Part shown: in pieces, positions 36,999 to 55,461 of the stretch | Layout: each line of letters begins with the position of its first letter | How positions within the stretch are numbered: the first letter of the stretch is position 1 | Assembly: GCA_002900995.3 (NCBI GenBank) | Contig: CM035311.1 | Coordinates: 806,001 to 870,000, forward strand | From: Ganoderma boninense | Lineage: Eukaryota > Basidiomycota > Agaricomycetes > Polyporales > Polyporaceae | Direction: 5' to 3' | DNA length: 64,000 nt | Position numbers and translations under genes: made by a program | The notes under the pieces: generated by a model | Database searches by the model: none | The model's input: the letters and a program-made list of their open reading frames with translations, nothing else | Told to the model about the DNA's origin: nothing

Positions 36999-37331
36999 GA
37001 ATGCACCAAGAATTAGCTTTGAGGGAAGATATATGTGCCCTCGAGATGTATGGTCTAGCAACTAGTATAACTTATTCGTTTCGTGCGTCAGGGAATCAAA
37101 GTTCCATTCGTCAATATACGGCTGACTCGTCGGGGGATACCATGGAACATTGAATGAGAGTTATATCGTGAAGTAAGTCTCTCGGTTCTCTTGTAAATCA
37201 AAGGAAAATTGAGCAATAGTTTCATTTTCCGGCTGTGGAAGATCCCAAGTCGTTTGTACAAATCATCACAAAGACAACGACCCTCGGGCAACCCATGCAC
37301 TCTCGTAAGTGTGTTGCTATCCTGGGAACAG
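36999..37331. other. convergent spacer
   Basis: 3' flanks of DUF6533 copy 3 and P450-1. No other feature seen. Confidence 0.5.
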
Positions 37332-39574
37332 CTACTGCTCAAAGCCAGTGACTAGGTCCTCGACCTCGTGGAATCGAGGAGATAGTTTGAAAGGGAAGCC
37401 CGATGGCATACTGTTGTAAGTGTTAACAACTCAAACTCAAACTACGACAAGCATAACACACAAGGGAGACAAACCTGACAAGCCCGGAGCTCCATTCGAC
37501 CTCAGACTTCACTCCTGTCGGGTTCGAGATATTGAACGTGTGCAGCATCAACGCGATCGTCAGCCAGACACTTTCATCGGCGAAGAATCGGCCGGGACAT
37601 ATCCTGCGACAGTACTAGTCAGCGACAAGATAAAATTGGGCGGAACTTATATAGGCGAAAAATTAAATACCTTCGCCCGAAACCGAACGCAACGCGCGCA
37701 GGATCGGGTTCGCCGGTCGATCCATTGGGGCTTGATTCATATCTCTCTGGGACGAATTCTGTCGGATTCTTGTAGACGAACTCGTCCTGGAGCATAGCGC
37801 TGTTCAATCGCATAGGGAGTCAGTGGGCGGAATCAAGTTTGTAGACCTGAGTTATTTACAATATGTTGGCAACCACGGTTGTTCCCTTGGGTATGAACAT
37901 GGTACGATACATGTCCTCTTCAGTCGTGGCGTGCGGAACGCCTGGGAGTCGAGGAGATGAGCCTGGGTTGCAGAAAAAAACAAGCACTACGCCCGGGCCC
38001 ACTCACCAAGAGGCGTGACCGTCTTCCAGCGGAATGTCTCCTTGACGATATTCGCGATATATGGTAGGCGATCACGGTCCTCAAAAGTCGGAAGTCGGTC
38101 CCTGCCGACGACGTCGTCTAGTTCCTTCTGCGCACGCCGCTGCACCTCTGGATACAGCGTCATCGCAAGAACAAAGTTGAGGATCGCCGCTACAGTCTGA
38201 GAGGGACAGCGCAGCAGTGATAGTTGAGCCACAAAATCCAGAATGCGAGACAGAGACTGACTGTATCGGCGCCGGCTGTTGGGTATTTTCAAATTTCAAC
38301 CTCAGTTCTAAGGCTGGCCTATTGACGGAATGGAAGGAAACATACCACTGTACACAACCCCGCCGCTGTTCATCACAAACTCATCCCGGTCTACACCCTC
38401 AAGAGGAGGGTCAGATTGCAGGAGCCGGCTGACCATGGAATCCGGGCAGGTCCCCGAGGCCTGGCAGCAGTCAAAAATCAGACCCCATGCAGCAGCGAGT
38501 TAAGCATCGAATATTCAAAGTATGCTCACGAGCTCGGCCTTGAGGGCTCTGAAAGGTACATAACGCATATTCCAAGCGAGCTTACGAGCACGCGATGCTG
38601 AACGCTTGAAGCCTGCGCCTGGAAACCACGCCGGGACGTACTTCACTGCCAGCGGGATTCATCATCATCTTGGAGTCTGTATGAATGCAGAGGTGAGGCT
38701 TACATATCGGAATCAAATCAACTATGGAGCTTCCGGGGGCCTCCTTGTCATTCTTCCGGACGGCTTCTGCGAGGGCCACGAACTCGTCTTCGGCGGAAGT
38801 CACTTGGTGGCCGTAAGTGACCATCATGATCATGGCCCCTGCCATTCTGAGATAACATATTAATTTAGCGACGAATAGTGGTAACGGAGCTTGAAGTACG
38901 CACTGCTTGACATGTTTCGACATGTCTTCAGGTGTTTGGAAGAGACGGCGGATGAGGGAGATCGACTCCCGAAGAACAATCGGGCGATACGACGCGACGA
39001 CGACAGAATGCGCAAACTCCTGCTGTATGGCCCGACGGTAGGCCAGGAAGTCCTTCCCGTATGCCATTAGGATAAGGCTCCAGTTCCATCCTCTCCTGAA
39101 ATACGGTTCATAGATCGTGAGAACAAGGGACGGAAGAACGGAAATACTCAGCCTATGGAAGCGGCCACACTCACAGCTCATTCTTCACCACCAGCCTCGG
39201 TCTCGACGAGTATATGGCACCCTTGCGATCAAGGAGGTCGCGAGCGGCTTCGAAGGAGCTCAGGACGAGCAACTTCGAGCCTAACGCAGTGAGATAAATG
39301 ATGTCGCTGCCTAAAGCAGGTTCAGCTCGCCGCCCCCGGAGCATGGCGTGAATTGTGAAGCTGAGCACGTACCACAGCGGTTACTGATTTCGCGATAGGC
39401 CACCCATTCATATCCTCCGGATGGGATGTCGCGCAGGTTTCCGATAAACAGCCGCCGTGGCGGGCCAGGAGGATAGACCCGAGCACCGTTTCCGCGTCTG
39501 ATGACGAGCCAGGCGAGGAGTACGACAAGGGACCCGAGCGCTGCGTGTAGAAGATCGCTTGAGTGGGACTCCAT
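37332..39574 (-). CDS. cytochrome P450 monooxygenase 1
   Basis: Haem-thiolate monooxygenase, anchored in the ER by an N-terminal helix (LHAALGSLVVLLAWLVI) followed by the Pro hinge YPPGPP. Twelve exons close to 508 aa: 39373-39574, 39175-39310, 38904-39095, 38704-38846, 38530-38645, 38346-38460, 38272-38285, 38007-38196, 37860-37941, 37671-37799, 37475-37603 and 37332-37410. The I-helix motif AGADTT is split over a 14-nt micro-exon. ExxR is KETFR, PERF-like is PERYE, and the haem loop FGFGRRICPGR spans an intron. It resembles the polypore P450s of the O-methylsterigmatocystin-oxidoreductase-like group; the true substrate is unknown. It is transcribed in the same direction as, and just downstream of, the alpha/beta hydrolase gene. 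Confidence 0.93.
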
Positions 39575-39986
39575 GGGAGAGGCGGTGACCGAGTCTGAAC
39601 GTATGGGGAAACGACTGGAATACTAGTAGCGTCGAAAAGATATCCCAGTTCTTTGTGGGCGTCCTTATCAGAGTGTGGGTCAGTTATCCGGAGACGACCC
39701 GTTGAAGAAGCTTCGCGGGCGAGACGCGCTATCAGATACCAACGGAGTAGTTTCAACGCCGAGCTGTGGCTGATTCGGACAGAGCGAGAAAGTTTGGGTG
39801 ACTCCGAGGTAGATCCTTGAGGGTGAATGCGAAAAGAAGGTCATCGAAAGGGGAGTTCTGGAGAAACGATGTAGGACACCCACATCATCATGTTTCAGAA
39901 CACGGACACGAGAAGACGGACGGAACCTCTGCTGCCAGCTGACATGATTTTGACGCCACAGAAATGCCATGCGATCGCAGTAACCA
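39575..39986. other. spacer between hydrolase and P450-1
   Basis: Presumed promoter region of P450-1. No other feature seen. Confidence 0.5.
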
Positions 39987-41388
39987 TTACAGTCTACAGA
40001 GCTTCTGACCAGACTTGTCATCGCATAAGATACCCCACACGGCAAGTGCCACGCGCTGTGGATCTTCCATGACTATCTGGTTGGACGAGTGACGCAAATT
40101 AGTCCTACTGGACATGCGCAGCTATCGTGCCACTTACAAGGTGACCACGGCCCAGTACCTTCGTGGTTGTGGCCATGTTTCGACCCTTACTCGCATCCAC
40201 AATATCCGCTTTCGCAGCATCAGGTCTGAACATCGGATGTCATCGAGGGTCCCAACAGAAGTGTGGTGAGTGGCGCACTCACATGATGTCGGGACGGTCC
40301 CCAAATATACAGTGGACGGGAACGGCAGGACAGATGTCCCCCAGACGCTCCAGACCATCGCCCGCATCTTGGTAGTAAACGTACCCAGCGGCCTCTTGTG
40401 CACGGGTACAGCAGAGCGTTACGCCGTGCTTCGTATCTGGATACGTCATCGTTGGAAGATCACGAAGTCCATACTCCTTGAAATGCGCCGGGGACGTTAG
40501 CCTAAAAATACAAACCCGCCTAATAAATGTCACCACTCACAACGAAGAGGTCGAGCGAGCGTGGCGTCCAGTACTTCCATGGCAGTCTAGTAGACATCCA
40601 AGCCCTTGCCGCCTCACGGGACGGCCAAGTATCTTTGCGTGTTTTAGCCATAGCGACGATGTCCTCATACCGGATTCCGATGGTTGAGAGGTACTCCAGC
40701 ATCTGCGGAGAGACAAAGCCTGGTTCAACGAAAATTAGGGACGAGAACGGGAGAGCGTGGAGCGGATAGTCCATAGTCGTGAGCGATCTACCGGGCAGAC
40801 TGTCAGTAGCATACAAGGAGAGACGAGATAGAAAGAGGGTCGTACAAAACACAGGCACCCGCAGAGTGCCCCAAACCGACGACTGACGTTCCTTGAACCA
40901 GGCCAGACTTGAGCAGCGCCCGAACCGCATGGGCCCACACGTATGCAGCTGGGCAGCAGAGTGCTCAGCATCCAGCGGATCCCGATACGACAGGGAATAA
41001 GACTCACAGATTCCCTCGGGACGGGCCATCAGCTGAGCTTCGTTTGCAATCGCGGCACGGCCGTGATTAGGGGAGTCAACGGACCAGGCCTCGATGATGG
41101 TGAAGCTGCCGCTCGGTGTCTTCGACTGCAACTCGAAAAGATGCTCCAGGGCGGGCAACCACGACTCCTTGTCTGTGGTGGGTGTTAAGTTTTTCAGTGC
41201 AGGGGAAGAGAGGGACAAAGGCAGGACGCACAGTATGAGACCGCGTGGACGCATACTAGGGAAATGCGGGTCCCACCGGCGGATATATCTGAGAAGTGGC
41301 GATGGCGGTAGCGCGTCACGACGACGTCCAAACCGCCATCGTCAACGAGAGCGGGGAGGGTGAACTCAGTGGCCTCTATGTCTGTCAT
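39987..41388 (-). CDS. alpha/beta hydrolase
   Basis: Soluble serine hydrolase of the AB-hydrolase fold (esterase or C-C hydrolase type; substrate unknown). Seven exons (41242-41388, 41008-41167, 40846-40948, 40541-40787, 40283-40476, 40138-40225, 39987-40076) close to 342 aa. The start MTDIEATEFTLPAL leads to SWLPALEHLFELQ and AWSVDSPNHGRAA. The nucleophile elbow is GLGHSAGAC. The acid is probably Asp in HCIFGDRPDI, and the catalytic His lies in LGRGHLIVMEDP, so the triad is complete. An ATG-containing frame starting at 41254 is only part of the gene. Its position directly upstream of P450-1 on the same strand suggests a shared pathway, but no operon is implied in a fungus. Confidence 0.88.
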
Positions 41389-41875
41389 GTGCGAATTGGA
41401 GAGGTGAGATGCTTTCAGTGCTGGTAGAACTGTCGACGACGAGATACATGTATAAGGGGGATCTTCATCTGACGAGGCCGACTATGCGCGCGCGACTTGG
41501 AGGCGTGTGGATACGCGCTCGGCGCTACGCCCATACCTTCCAGCTTTCCGTCGGCATCATGGAAGTAGCGATTCATGGAACTAGAAGAGAACAGATGTGT
41601 GTTGTGGTTCTGAATCTCCCCACGGACGTGAGGCCTTCAAGACCAGACGAGGATGATGGTGATGGATGGTGCACAAGCACTGTTGGCGACCAAGGACGTC
41701 GAGTCCCTGGTCGCTCGGCATCCTCCGGGAACAGCAGACGCTCACCCGGCCTGCCCCAGGCTGGCTCGGGTAACCTTCCTCCTGGGACCACCATCAAGTT
41801 AGCATAGATACACCCCAAGTACTGCATCCCCCATGAAGCCATTCAAGCGAGACATTGGCCCTGAAGCACAGACTA
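41389..41875. other. intergenic
   Basis: Upstream of the hydrolase gene and downstream of DUF6533 copy 4. No other feature seen. Confidence 0.5.
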
Positions 41876-43602
41876 TTATATATCCTCCACCTCCCCGTCA
41901 TTGCCAGGCTCGTGCTCACGAGCACCGAAGAAGTCCTCCGCCGAGAGCGATTGGTCGAGGGAGCCGAGGACCCTGTCCGTGAATAATATCGTAGTGTGCG
42001 CAGAGGATGTTGAAGTATAATTGACGGTCTTGTGGTTCACAGACTGGAGATGGAGGAGGAACCGGGAGACGAGGATCGTCGTCAGCCTGCAGGCGTCGGA
42101 CAGTGGACGACCGTGGTGTTGGTGGGGGAGGTCAGCAGTGCTGAGGCAAGCCGATGCAGGATGCGCGACATACGGCTCGAGGAAGACAGCGACGAAGCTC
42201 GAATTTTGGAAGGATGGAATGTTCGACTAATGGGGCCGCTGATTATGAGTTCCAAGCTCTGTCGTCTGGACAGCATGGGGACTGGCCTCGGAGAGCATCG
42301 TAAGGGTGAGATGCAGAGCGTTCAGCATCAGAAGGACTCTATGGCGTGTGTCAGTTGGCCACCTGAATACGCCATAAAAGAAGTATTACACAAAGTAGAC
42401 AACCCCTAGTACACCGACGTAGGCTATGGCGTTAGCAAGCAGATCGATTCGGACGCTATGCCGGTGTATTGCTTACCATCGCGCAGCAACACCGCAGAAA
42501 ATGTGTTCTTCCGGAGTTGCATCCTCCTTGGCCAGTTGACCCCATGCCATGTGATCATGATAAGGAGACAATCAGAGAGGATTAAGGAGCCCCTCGATGC
42601 GATTGTGACTGTTGTTTGTTCAAGGAAGGCAGGTCAGCGATGGGACGCATGGGACAGTGGAGCGACAAGCTGCGCACATCTAGCGACACATGTATGATGA
42701 GCGAAGAGCAGTGAAACAAGAAAGGAGATTTACCGTCTAACGACAACGGGGGGCGTCAGACTATCGCTCTTGCAGCCGAGGACCGGGACGATGACACCTG
42801 ACAGTCCGTAGTGGAAGTTTGCCTTCCCGGACAAAATGTGTGTTAAAGTTGGGCCTCGGAGGGGAGGAAGGAAACAGGTTACAGACCAGGTTCACGGCGA
42901 CGGGGACCAAAGAGAGACCAAGGATGAGCAGCGACAGCGACCACTTCCTGCATAGCGCGAATGCACGCATGGCGGAGAATGCTGTGCCGCATTCAATCAG
43001 AGTGAGCGCATATGCACGAGGCAGCGGCTGCGCTGGACGTACCGGCCCAAGGAATATAAGTAATCATTTCCAACACGTAGTCCGCCTGCACCATCGCCGA
43101 GCATCTGCATGCGACATCTCCGTCAGCTGCTGAAGCTCTATATATGCGCCCTACGTCTACGTATACGAGAGTGGGTAAGTGCTCAGATACTGCGTGTCCA
43201 AGCACTGAAATTGAAGGAAGATAGGAGACGTACTTTATCAGACTTGGGATGGAGGTAGCCGAACATGGTATCCACGAACGAGATCAAGGTCAGGTATCTG
43301 TTGAGGTAGAACAATATTGCTGCGCCAGTAATCCTTCTCGACCAGAAGTATTTCACTTCCTGGCCGATAGTGATCAATGACTCGAATATAATCAGGGCTG
43401 TGGATGGATGAGTGACTGAGCTCGTCACTACGTCGGGGTTGAACGCATGCATACTCGTGGCTGCATTTGCACAGTGGTTGGACACGACGCTGAGACCCAC
43501 CGCTTGCGAGTCAGTAATGGCAAAGCTGAGTCCCAGTAGAGGCGATACTCACAGCGCTGCTATTTCCGCCGCAGTTACTGTAGAGCTATCGCTAGAAGAC
43601 AT
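41876..43602 (-). CDS. DUF6533 multi-pass membrane protein 4
   Basis: The only DUF6533 gene here on the minus strand. Exon 1 (43553-43602) encodes MSSSDSSTVTAAEIAA. The next pieces give VVSNHCANAAT, then the core FESLITIGQEVKYFW and LFYLNRYLTLISFVDTMFGY. Further along are MRAFALCRKWSLSLL with a helix ending VAVNLV, and near 42150-42280 SRRQSLELIIS. The terminal exon from about 42060 gives LTTILVSRFLLHLQ and an acidic end (SAEDFFGAREHEPGNDGE) with a stop at 41876-41878. The start region, the core and the C-terminal block are clearest; several middle exons are not fully resolved. Function unknown. Confidence 0.8.
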
Positions 43603-46168
43603 TCTTGAGGCAAGGCAAGATATTGTAAGGGGAATAGGGCAACAGGAGTGGACGGCGTTGGAGGGAAGACAGCGGCTACTGTATTGGATATCGGGGTGTT
43701 CGCTTTTGAGTGGATGGAGAGACCGCAAGGGTGTCGGGCAGAGTTCGCGGGACCAATATCATCACGCTGAATGCTCCATGATAAAGGGTCCAAGTCAAAG
43801 TATGGAGAGAAAGACTCACAAAATTTGGATGCTCCTCTCGTAAGCACGCTGGCTGTGAGCGGCAGAAGCAGCCACCAGGAAGTTTTTGAACTCAGATGTA
43901 GCGGTTATCCGAGTGCAATCCCCACCGCAGTATCCTACTAGAGCTAAGGCCAGCGTTTCGTTCGTGAACCTGTGCAGATGCATGATACGGAAGACGCATT
44001 GAGGTGCTTCGAAAAGAGTGCGATGTGCTTCCTGCTGTCCAGCAGCATCTGCTGAACGCCAGGCGAGAGCTTGTTGTTGTTGGCGAGTGAGCTATGCACG
44101 CGTGTGGCAGATCTGAGGACTGTATAGCTCAAGGTTTAGTGGCAATTTCCATGTTGGTGGATAAGACGTGGCAGTGAGGACGGGTCTTCTCGCTGCGGGG
44201 ATATGGAGCTTACATTCCCTTCTCCCTGCCTCCAAGCGCCAGCTATGATGGATCGCATTCTGTACAAAACCTTTTCGGGGATTCTGTGTCGCGTCACTGG
44301 CCGGAAGTATTGAGCTTGTTAGCCTGCGCCTTCCGAGGAGAGTGTAATGTCTGCCACTGGTCATCAGGTGTTTGGAAAGAGACTCACGTTGACTTGGATA
44401 ACTTTGCCGCTGGAAGAGTTTGGTTCCCCTATGCTAACACATGACACGTACCTCAGTGTCGTCTCTTTGTCGCAAGGAACATGGTGACCTGGTCATCAAC
44501 GTGATTCAAGTTGGCCTACACCAGCGGCGGTCAGACTGCAGATATGCAGAAAACATGGTTCTAATTTTATTCAGGATCTGGGTGGCGGCAATAAATCTGA
44601 TGAAGATCCCTCAAAGTAGCAGACATTGCAATATATTGGGTCATACCTGAACGTTCTGCACGGGCTTGGCCAAGTTTTCTTGCTATGAGCGGGTGGGAGA
44701 AGTTTGAATCATCGCGGTGACGATGGACGACAACGCTGGTGTGGACGACAACGCTGGTGTAACGCCAGGAGCGCCGGCCCGGCAGCCCGGACTGGGCGCC
44801 CATTCGTTCCTGCAGGCTGCCTCTTCCTGCCTCTCGCCGTCATTGCAACTGGCCTTGGCTTGCCTGCTTTTCCTTCAGAATTTACTCCTTCAACTCCACA
44901 ATACGTCTTTTTTCTGCAACGAGGCACCTTTCACGCATGTTACCGTGCCTGTTCGGTCGCTACGCTCGGTTTCGGTGAAGCACGCCGGGAGTCAAGCTGC
45001 TGCTAGTGTGTCCAGACGAAGCTCTTGCCAGGGGAACAACGACAAGAGTGATTTGCTTGCGGAATGGTAGTATTTGACGTCTTTCAAGGTCGGTCGCGCA
45101 TTCGACTGTGGCTTCTGCTGGAAGGGCGCCGCTCCGCTGGCAGAATCGTATCTTTCTACCCGGCAGCTGAAGATGTATGCACAGGCCAGTCCTTTGATTT
45201 CGCACTGGCACCTTCCTCCGTCTCCTCACGTTCCTCTCCCATGTTATCTCCAGCGTGGTCTGAATGATGCAGTCGTTCTCGCGCTCATTTGAACTCAAGA
45301 GGAGATCCCTGAAGGAAGCTCGGGAGAGGCATTTCTCGAAGACCACGCGCATGGCAAGTCCGAGTAGATGGCAAAAGATGGTCAGTTTTCGGGTGCCTGC
45401 TCGTAGCGTCGGCACCAATGCACAATGGAGACTATGTCTACAGTTGATCACGACATCGCCATGAGGCCGGTCGAAAGTTCGCAATGCAAAATGCTTCGGC
45501 CTGCTCTTCGAAGACACGGAATAGCCTTGACAGGTGTACGGCGTTGGCCGCGCTTGGCACATGACTGCGACCCGGGAACGGTGTCGAAATCCACTGTTGT
45601 GTTGTGCGAGGCCCGGTCCAGTCAGGCTTTGTCCTCACCAAAGCGCGATCCGGCTCCCAGGGCTCCATCTCAAGGTCGGTGGCGGAATCCTGCAGGGACT
45701 AGTGAATGCTGAGAGGAAACATCCGACAGAATGGGAGACCGTCGCACCCATTGACATCAATGTGTCATGTGAGGAGCCATAACTCGTCCGTGTCTTCTCA
45801 CATCTCAACATGATTTGCATAGACCCGATAGCAAGCCTGTGCGCTGACTTATAAAGCAAAAGCTTGGTGTATTCGGTGTCCCGTCGAACAGCTGAGAACC
45901 TTCTCCTTCGGAAGGGAAGGCTGCTCTTCGCAACGTCTATCGCCGCAAACGAGGAGGTTCACTGGAAAGGAGGTGGGTAAACTGTGCTTGTTTTGAAACG
46001 TTGCCACCTCCCCATATGACGCATGCGGATCGCAGAATGCAAAATGACAGACGCTTGCCCCCAAGAAGGGCCCCGTCCCCACAAACTCCGAAATGTCAAC
46101 ACTCCAATGTGCGCGATTTGGTCCCGTGTTGCGCTCATCTCGCAGGGATTGATCCCGCGAAAAGGACA
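43603..46168. other. long intergenic region with possible decayed exons
   Basis: A 2.6-kb stretch with no recognised gene. On the minus strand between about 43944 and 44460 some segments look spliced (for example VLRSATRVHSSLANNNKLS followed by a Leu/Arg-rich stretch), but I cannot build a full frame or name a family. It contains a small tandem repeat at 44725-44760. Confidence 0.35.
44725..44760. repeat. 18-bp unit, two tandem copies
   Basis: The unit GGACGACAACGCTGGTGT occurs twice head to tail without mismatch. No coding context is supported. Confidence 0.8.
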
Positions 46169-46175
46169 ATATAAG
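46169..46175 (+). promoter_or_regulatory. TATA-like box of monooxygenase copy A
   Basis: ATATAAG about 55-60 bases before the start codon at 46230. The position fits a core promoter; use is inferred. Confidence 0.4.
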
Positions 46176-46229
46176 CACTACGTCGGCCACGGTGTCTTTA
46201 CTGGTGTCTCCCTCCACCGCCGCTCCACT

Positions 46230-49012
<2,783 letters not shown>

Positions 49013-50485
49013 CAGATGTAGATGCTGTCAACTCGCAGGTCAGTCCGTGCGCTCGGTCTGCGCAGCGAATTCACGAGCTAACACACCCTGCAGGGCTTCG
49101 CCGTACTGCCCTACCTTGAATGACTATCTAATGACTATGACTAGCTTGGCGGTGTGGACAATGTTCCACCCTCCCTGTTGTTTCCCCTGCCGAATCGCAC
49201 AGTGGCGCCTTGCCTGGTGCTCACCTTGAAGTTTTTGCTGTGTTAATGTTTGGAAGAACATTCGGAACGAAACATTCATCCATGTACCAACAGCGTGATT
49301 GTTCCTGTAACTGTAAATGTAAACTTAGCATCATTGAAGAGCACAGCTATACCATTAACCTGATTTACCGTTGGTGACAATGGATGGAGCGTCCGAGTCG
49401 ATGGGACTGACTTTGAGCGCCTCATATCTCCGGCATTCTCCGGATGTCCCAAAACCTCTCAAGAGCCAGCCGCCCAGCGGATGCGCCGCGTTTGCTCCTC
49501 TCCTCCCTTCGACCACACCCATCGTCATCATTCTATTAACAGAGCCTTCTCAACTCTATTGCGGGCGCCGCGATATTGCTTACTCGACAGGCCCAAAATA
49601 CACTTGGTTACAGTTCGACCCTGGGCCCGCTATGTCCGAAGCCTGAGGACTAGTACTAGTACGACAAGCACGACCGGGTTCATGATTAGCGAGTCGCCAT
49701 GTTCATAGTCCGCTGACCTCGAAGCACACGCTAGATACTTCATGGTTATTACATAGGTACGCACAAGCTAGTATTCTTGTTCAAATCAGCCATTGCCTTC
49801 TGATCATGGATGTCGTTCGCCGTTCGCAGAATGTTACCGCGTCTCGAGCTTACTGAAGTTCAACGTCGACTACTGGAGGGCTTGAACATCGTACGAGGAT
49901 GCTGGAGGGGATGTCAGCGGATGCCGTAATGAAGTAGCTGAAAGATGTGACAGGTACGTGTCGTTTCGCAACCTCATGACGAGAAGGGTTAGCGCCATCT
50001 CTCCGCTCTGCTGTTGCAGTCTCTGCGCGCAGGATGCATTGGCAATTTTCTCGCAATTAAAATATCGCGATGTCCTGTAAGCCGGGAAAAGATCGCATCC
50101 AGACCCAAAGCAAGACAATGGCATCCCTCAATGCGGTTTCGGTGGTCCTTCAGCGACATAACTGATGGTCTCTATCCACTCGATAACGCGGAGATGCTGT
50201 CACTGTCCACCAAATGTGACAGGCTAGATAGCCAGTATGGCAAGACGACTGACCGCAGTTGAACCCAATTCGAAGTCTTATCTCTCCGCTGTCCTCTGTC
50301 ATACCTGTGGAGGAAGCCCAAGGCCTTGAGAAGGTAGGCACGGCATACTATGACATAGCCGACGTCTGCGCGACCTCGTAATGCTCGCTTGAGACCTCGA
50401 GTTTCGAGCGCTGTAGTGTTGCAAACCCGATCCTAACTCCTCAGAGGACCGCCCAGGTATATAATTTGAGTTTGTAGCTCGTCAT
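49013..50485. other. spacer between tandem monooxygenase genes
   Basis: A 1.5-kb spacer. The frames present are short and unrecognisable; I see no relic of a third copy in it. Confidence 0.45.
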
Positions 50486-50497
50486 ACGTATATATAC
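50486..50497 (+). promoter_or_regulatory. TATA-like box of monooxygenase copy B
   Basis: A TACGTATATATA stretch lies about 37-48 bases before the start at 50534, a likely core promoter. Confidence 0.4.
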
Positions 50498-50533
50498 CAT
50501 TCTTCAAGCGCATTCCCAGTCATTATCCCAACC

Positions 50534-53271
<2,738 letters not shown>

Positions 53272-53469
53272 GCGACGTGGTGGAAGGGTAGACGGTGTAT
53301 GGTGGTATGGGCTAACGAAGGTTAGTTTTGAATCAAGCCAGCCTCGTTTACGATGTTAATGGCCGGGAAGGCGTTCTGGCGAGTTTACTAGAATTTAACG
53401 TGGCTGTTATGGCGTCGACAAGGTCTGAAATAAGTAGAAACCAAGTACATAAAAAGACAATAGAATACT

Positions 53470-55461
53470 CTAGATGCGGAACATCAGACGCACAGCCCGA
53501 AGCAATTTCCACCCCCAGCCCCTCCTGGCTATCCAGCCCAGAATGTGCTGGCCCCATGTCCTGCGAGGAACCTGGTATTCCTTCCATCGCTGGCGGTCGG
53601 CCGGATTGAGCAGGGACCAGTACGCAGTTGCATTGCACAAAGGCTCGAAGCTTGGGTCCAGTGTCACGGAGCGTGCCAGCATGTCATCCGAAAGCCCGGC
53701 GAGATGGTCGTTGCAGAAGGCCAGAGCCTCCAGTGCGGTAAAGCGCCGCTCGACAACATGTGTCGTCATCCCGGCAAAGAGAGGCGCCAATGGTGGCACG
53801 ATTGGAATTGCATCCTACAATGCACAATGAGCGTGAGGAATGGACGAGATGAAGTGGGGGCATGCTCGAACTCACCGTGAAATGATGGAGGAACATGTTG
53901 CCCAAACACGCAACGTCGAACGCGAATGGGTTATATTCTGGCTCGGCTAGAGAGATGTCGCGTGGATGATACTCTAGAGACCCCTGGTTGCCCTCCCATG
54001 CTGGTCGACGAGCATTTTTCAGTGAAACGCTGCGTGGGAGCTGAATCGCAAGGTCGTAATCGAAGAAACAAAAAGCGGCGTTGGATGTGCTCAGATGTTG
54101 CTTGAGAACGGCCGCCGACTCGTATTCTTCGAGTCCGGGACAGTATCCATTCATCAGGACGTTGGTTTCCCGAATATCCTGTGGAATATTCACTCTAAAA
54201 ATGTCCGGCCCATTCAAAAACATCAATACTTACACGGTGAGCGATCCGGTGTTCATGCAAGTATGACAGACCCTATGTAGTAATACGTTCAGATCCGAAG
54301 GAACACAGGCGACATCACAAAGACCAAACTTGCCGTTAAAAGACATCTGATGAAAGTCAGTAGGAGGCGCACGGAATCGAAAGACTTCACTTGGAAAGCA
54401 GTCCCCCACCTGACTAGGTCAGCACACACATCTGTAAGGGATGACGTTGTACTCACATTGGCATCACGACGAACGAGAAATGATATGGAGAGTCGAGGAC
54501 CAACACGGGTGGGAGAACGTAATGAAAAGGGGTCTCCTCTGTGGCCCGAGTGTTTTCGAGAAGGTACTGGTTGATTTGATGTTCGGCCGAGCCTTTTGCA
54601 GTGAGCTTGATACAAACGTCGTGGCCTGCGAGGTCCTGCCCGAACCCAAATTTTGACTGTCAGAGTTGGAAGTCAGACTCAATATTGCTATTCCACAAGG
54701 CGTTCTGAGAATCACCCTTACGCCTCTCCCCCTTTTGGAAGGATAATCCGCATCCAACCGCGTTGCGAAGGGGAAGTGGCCGGAGACTACTACTGGACTC
54801 GGAGGGGGACACCACCGTTCCAACGCATGGTTCTCGCTCACGATCCGAAGCTCATAGAGTGAGAAACCGGCAGCACTGAACCAGGATCTATATCCTTCCC
54901 AAAAAGATATAAGCCGCTTAGTCGACAAGTTGTTCTCTTCCAATTCTTCTCTTGATATCTGCAAGGATGTCGTGAGTGGATAGGGCAGCGCCCTCGATCT
55001 GCTGTGAAGGGGATACTTACATTAGGCAGGCGTTGCAGTGGTTTCTCAATACTGTGACGTTCTATGAGCATTTATTGAGGGTGTTCGTACGACGTAAGAT
55101 GGTAGTATGCCGTCTGCAGGTCTCGGTCACCAACAAGTAGTCGAAGTTGAGAACAAATTAGAAACGCGGCCTACCTCCGCGGCGCTATCATGGTCAGACG
55201 CGCAGCACTGCCACCGGGCGCTACGTCCCCAGAGCGCCTGTCTGAGAGTCAAGCGTCAAGCTTCCAGGCTCGACATAGGCATTGGAATGCACTCCAGCGC
55301 GACTCGCGACCGTATGGTTCCGGATGCGCGGAGAGCAAAGCTTGAGTAGAAGTACTTACAAGAGGCGGCAGGGCGACATAGCCGGCCCATCGCAGGATCA
55401 ACGCTGGCGGCGAAGTCCTGTATAAGTAGAACGCATCGCCGCTGTTTCTGATAAAGGGCAT
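53470..55461 (-). CDS. fungal-type protein kinase-like protein
   Basis: Protein-kinase-fold gene of a type widespread in Agaricomycetes. The start MPFIRNSGDAFYLY at 55461 leads into an N-terminal domain with EENNLSTKRLISFWEGY and SAAGFSLYELRIVS. The catalytic part includes GQDLAGHDVCIKL (the Lys of beta-3), SAEHQINQYL (candidate alpha-C Glu), VVMPMWGTAFQVK as hinge, LHEHRIAHRDI (HRD intact), ETNVLMN (Asn intact), and FFDYDLAIQ in place of DFG. YNPFAFDVACLGNMF and RFTALEALAF follow, with a stop at 53470-53472. Exon edges in 54240-55070 are approximate. The Lys, both Asp and the Asn are present, so it may be active despite DYD for DFG. It is divergent from P450-2 across 350 bases. Confidence 0.75.
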
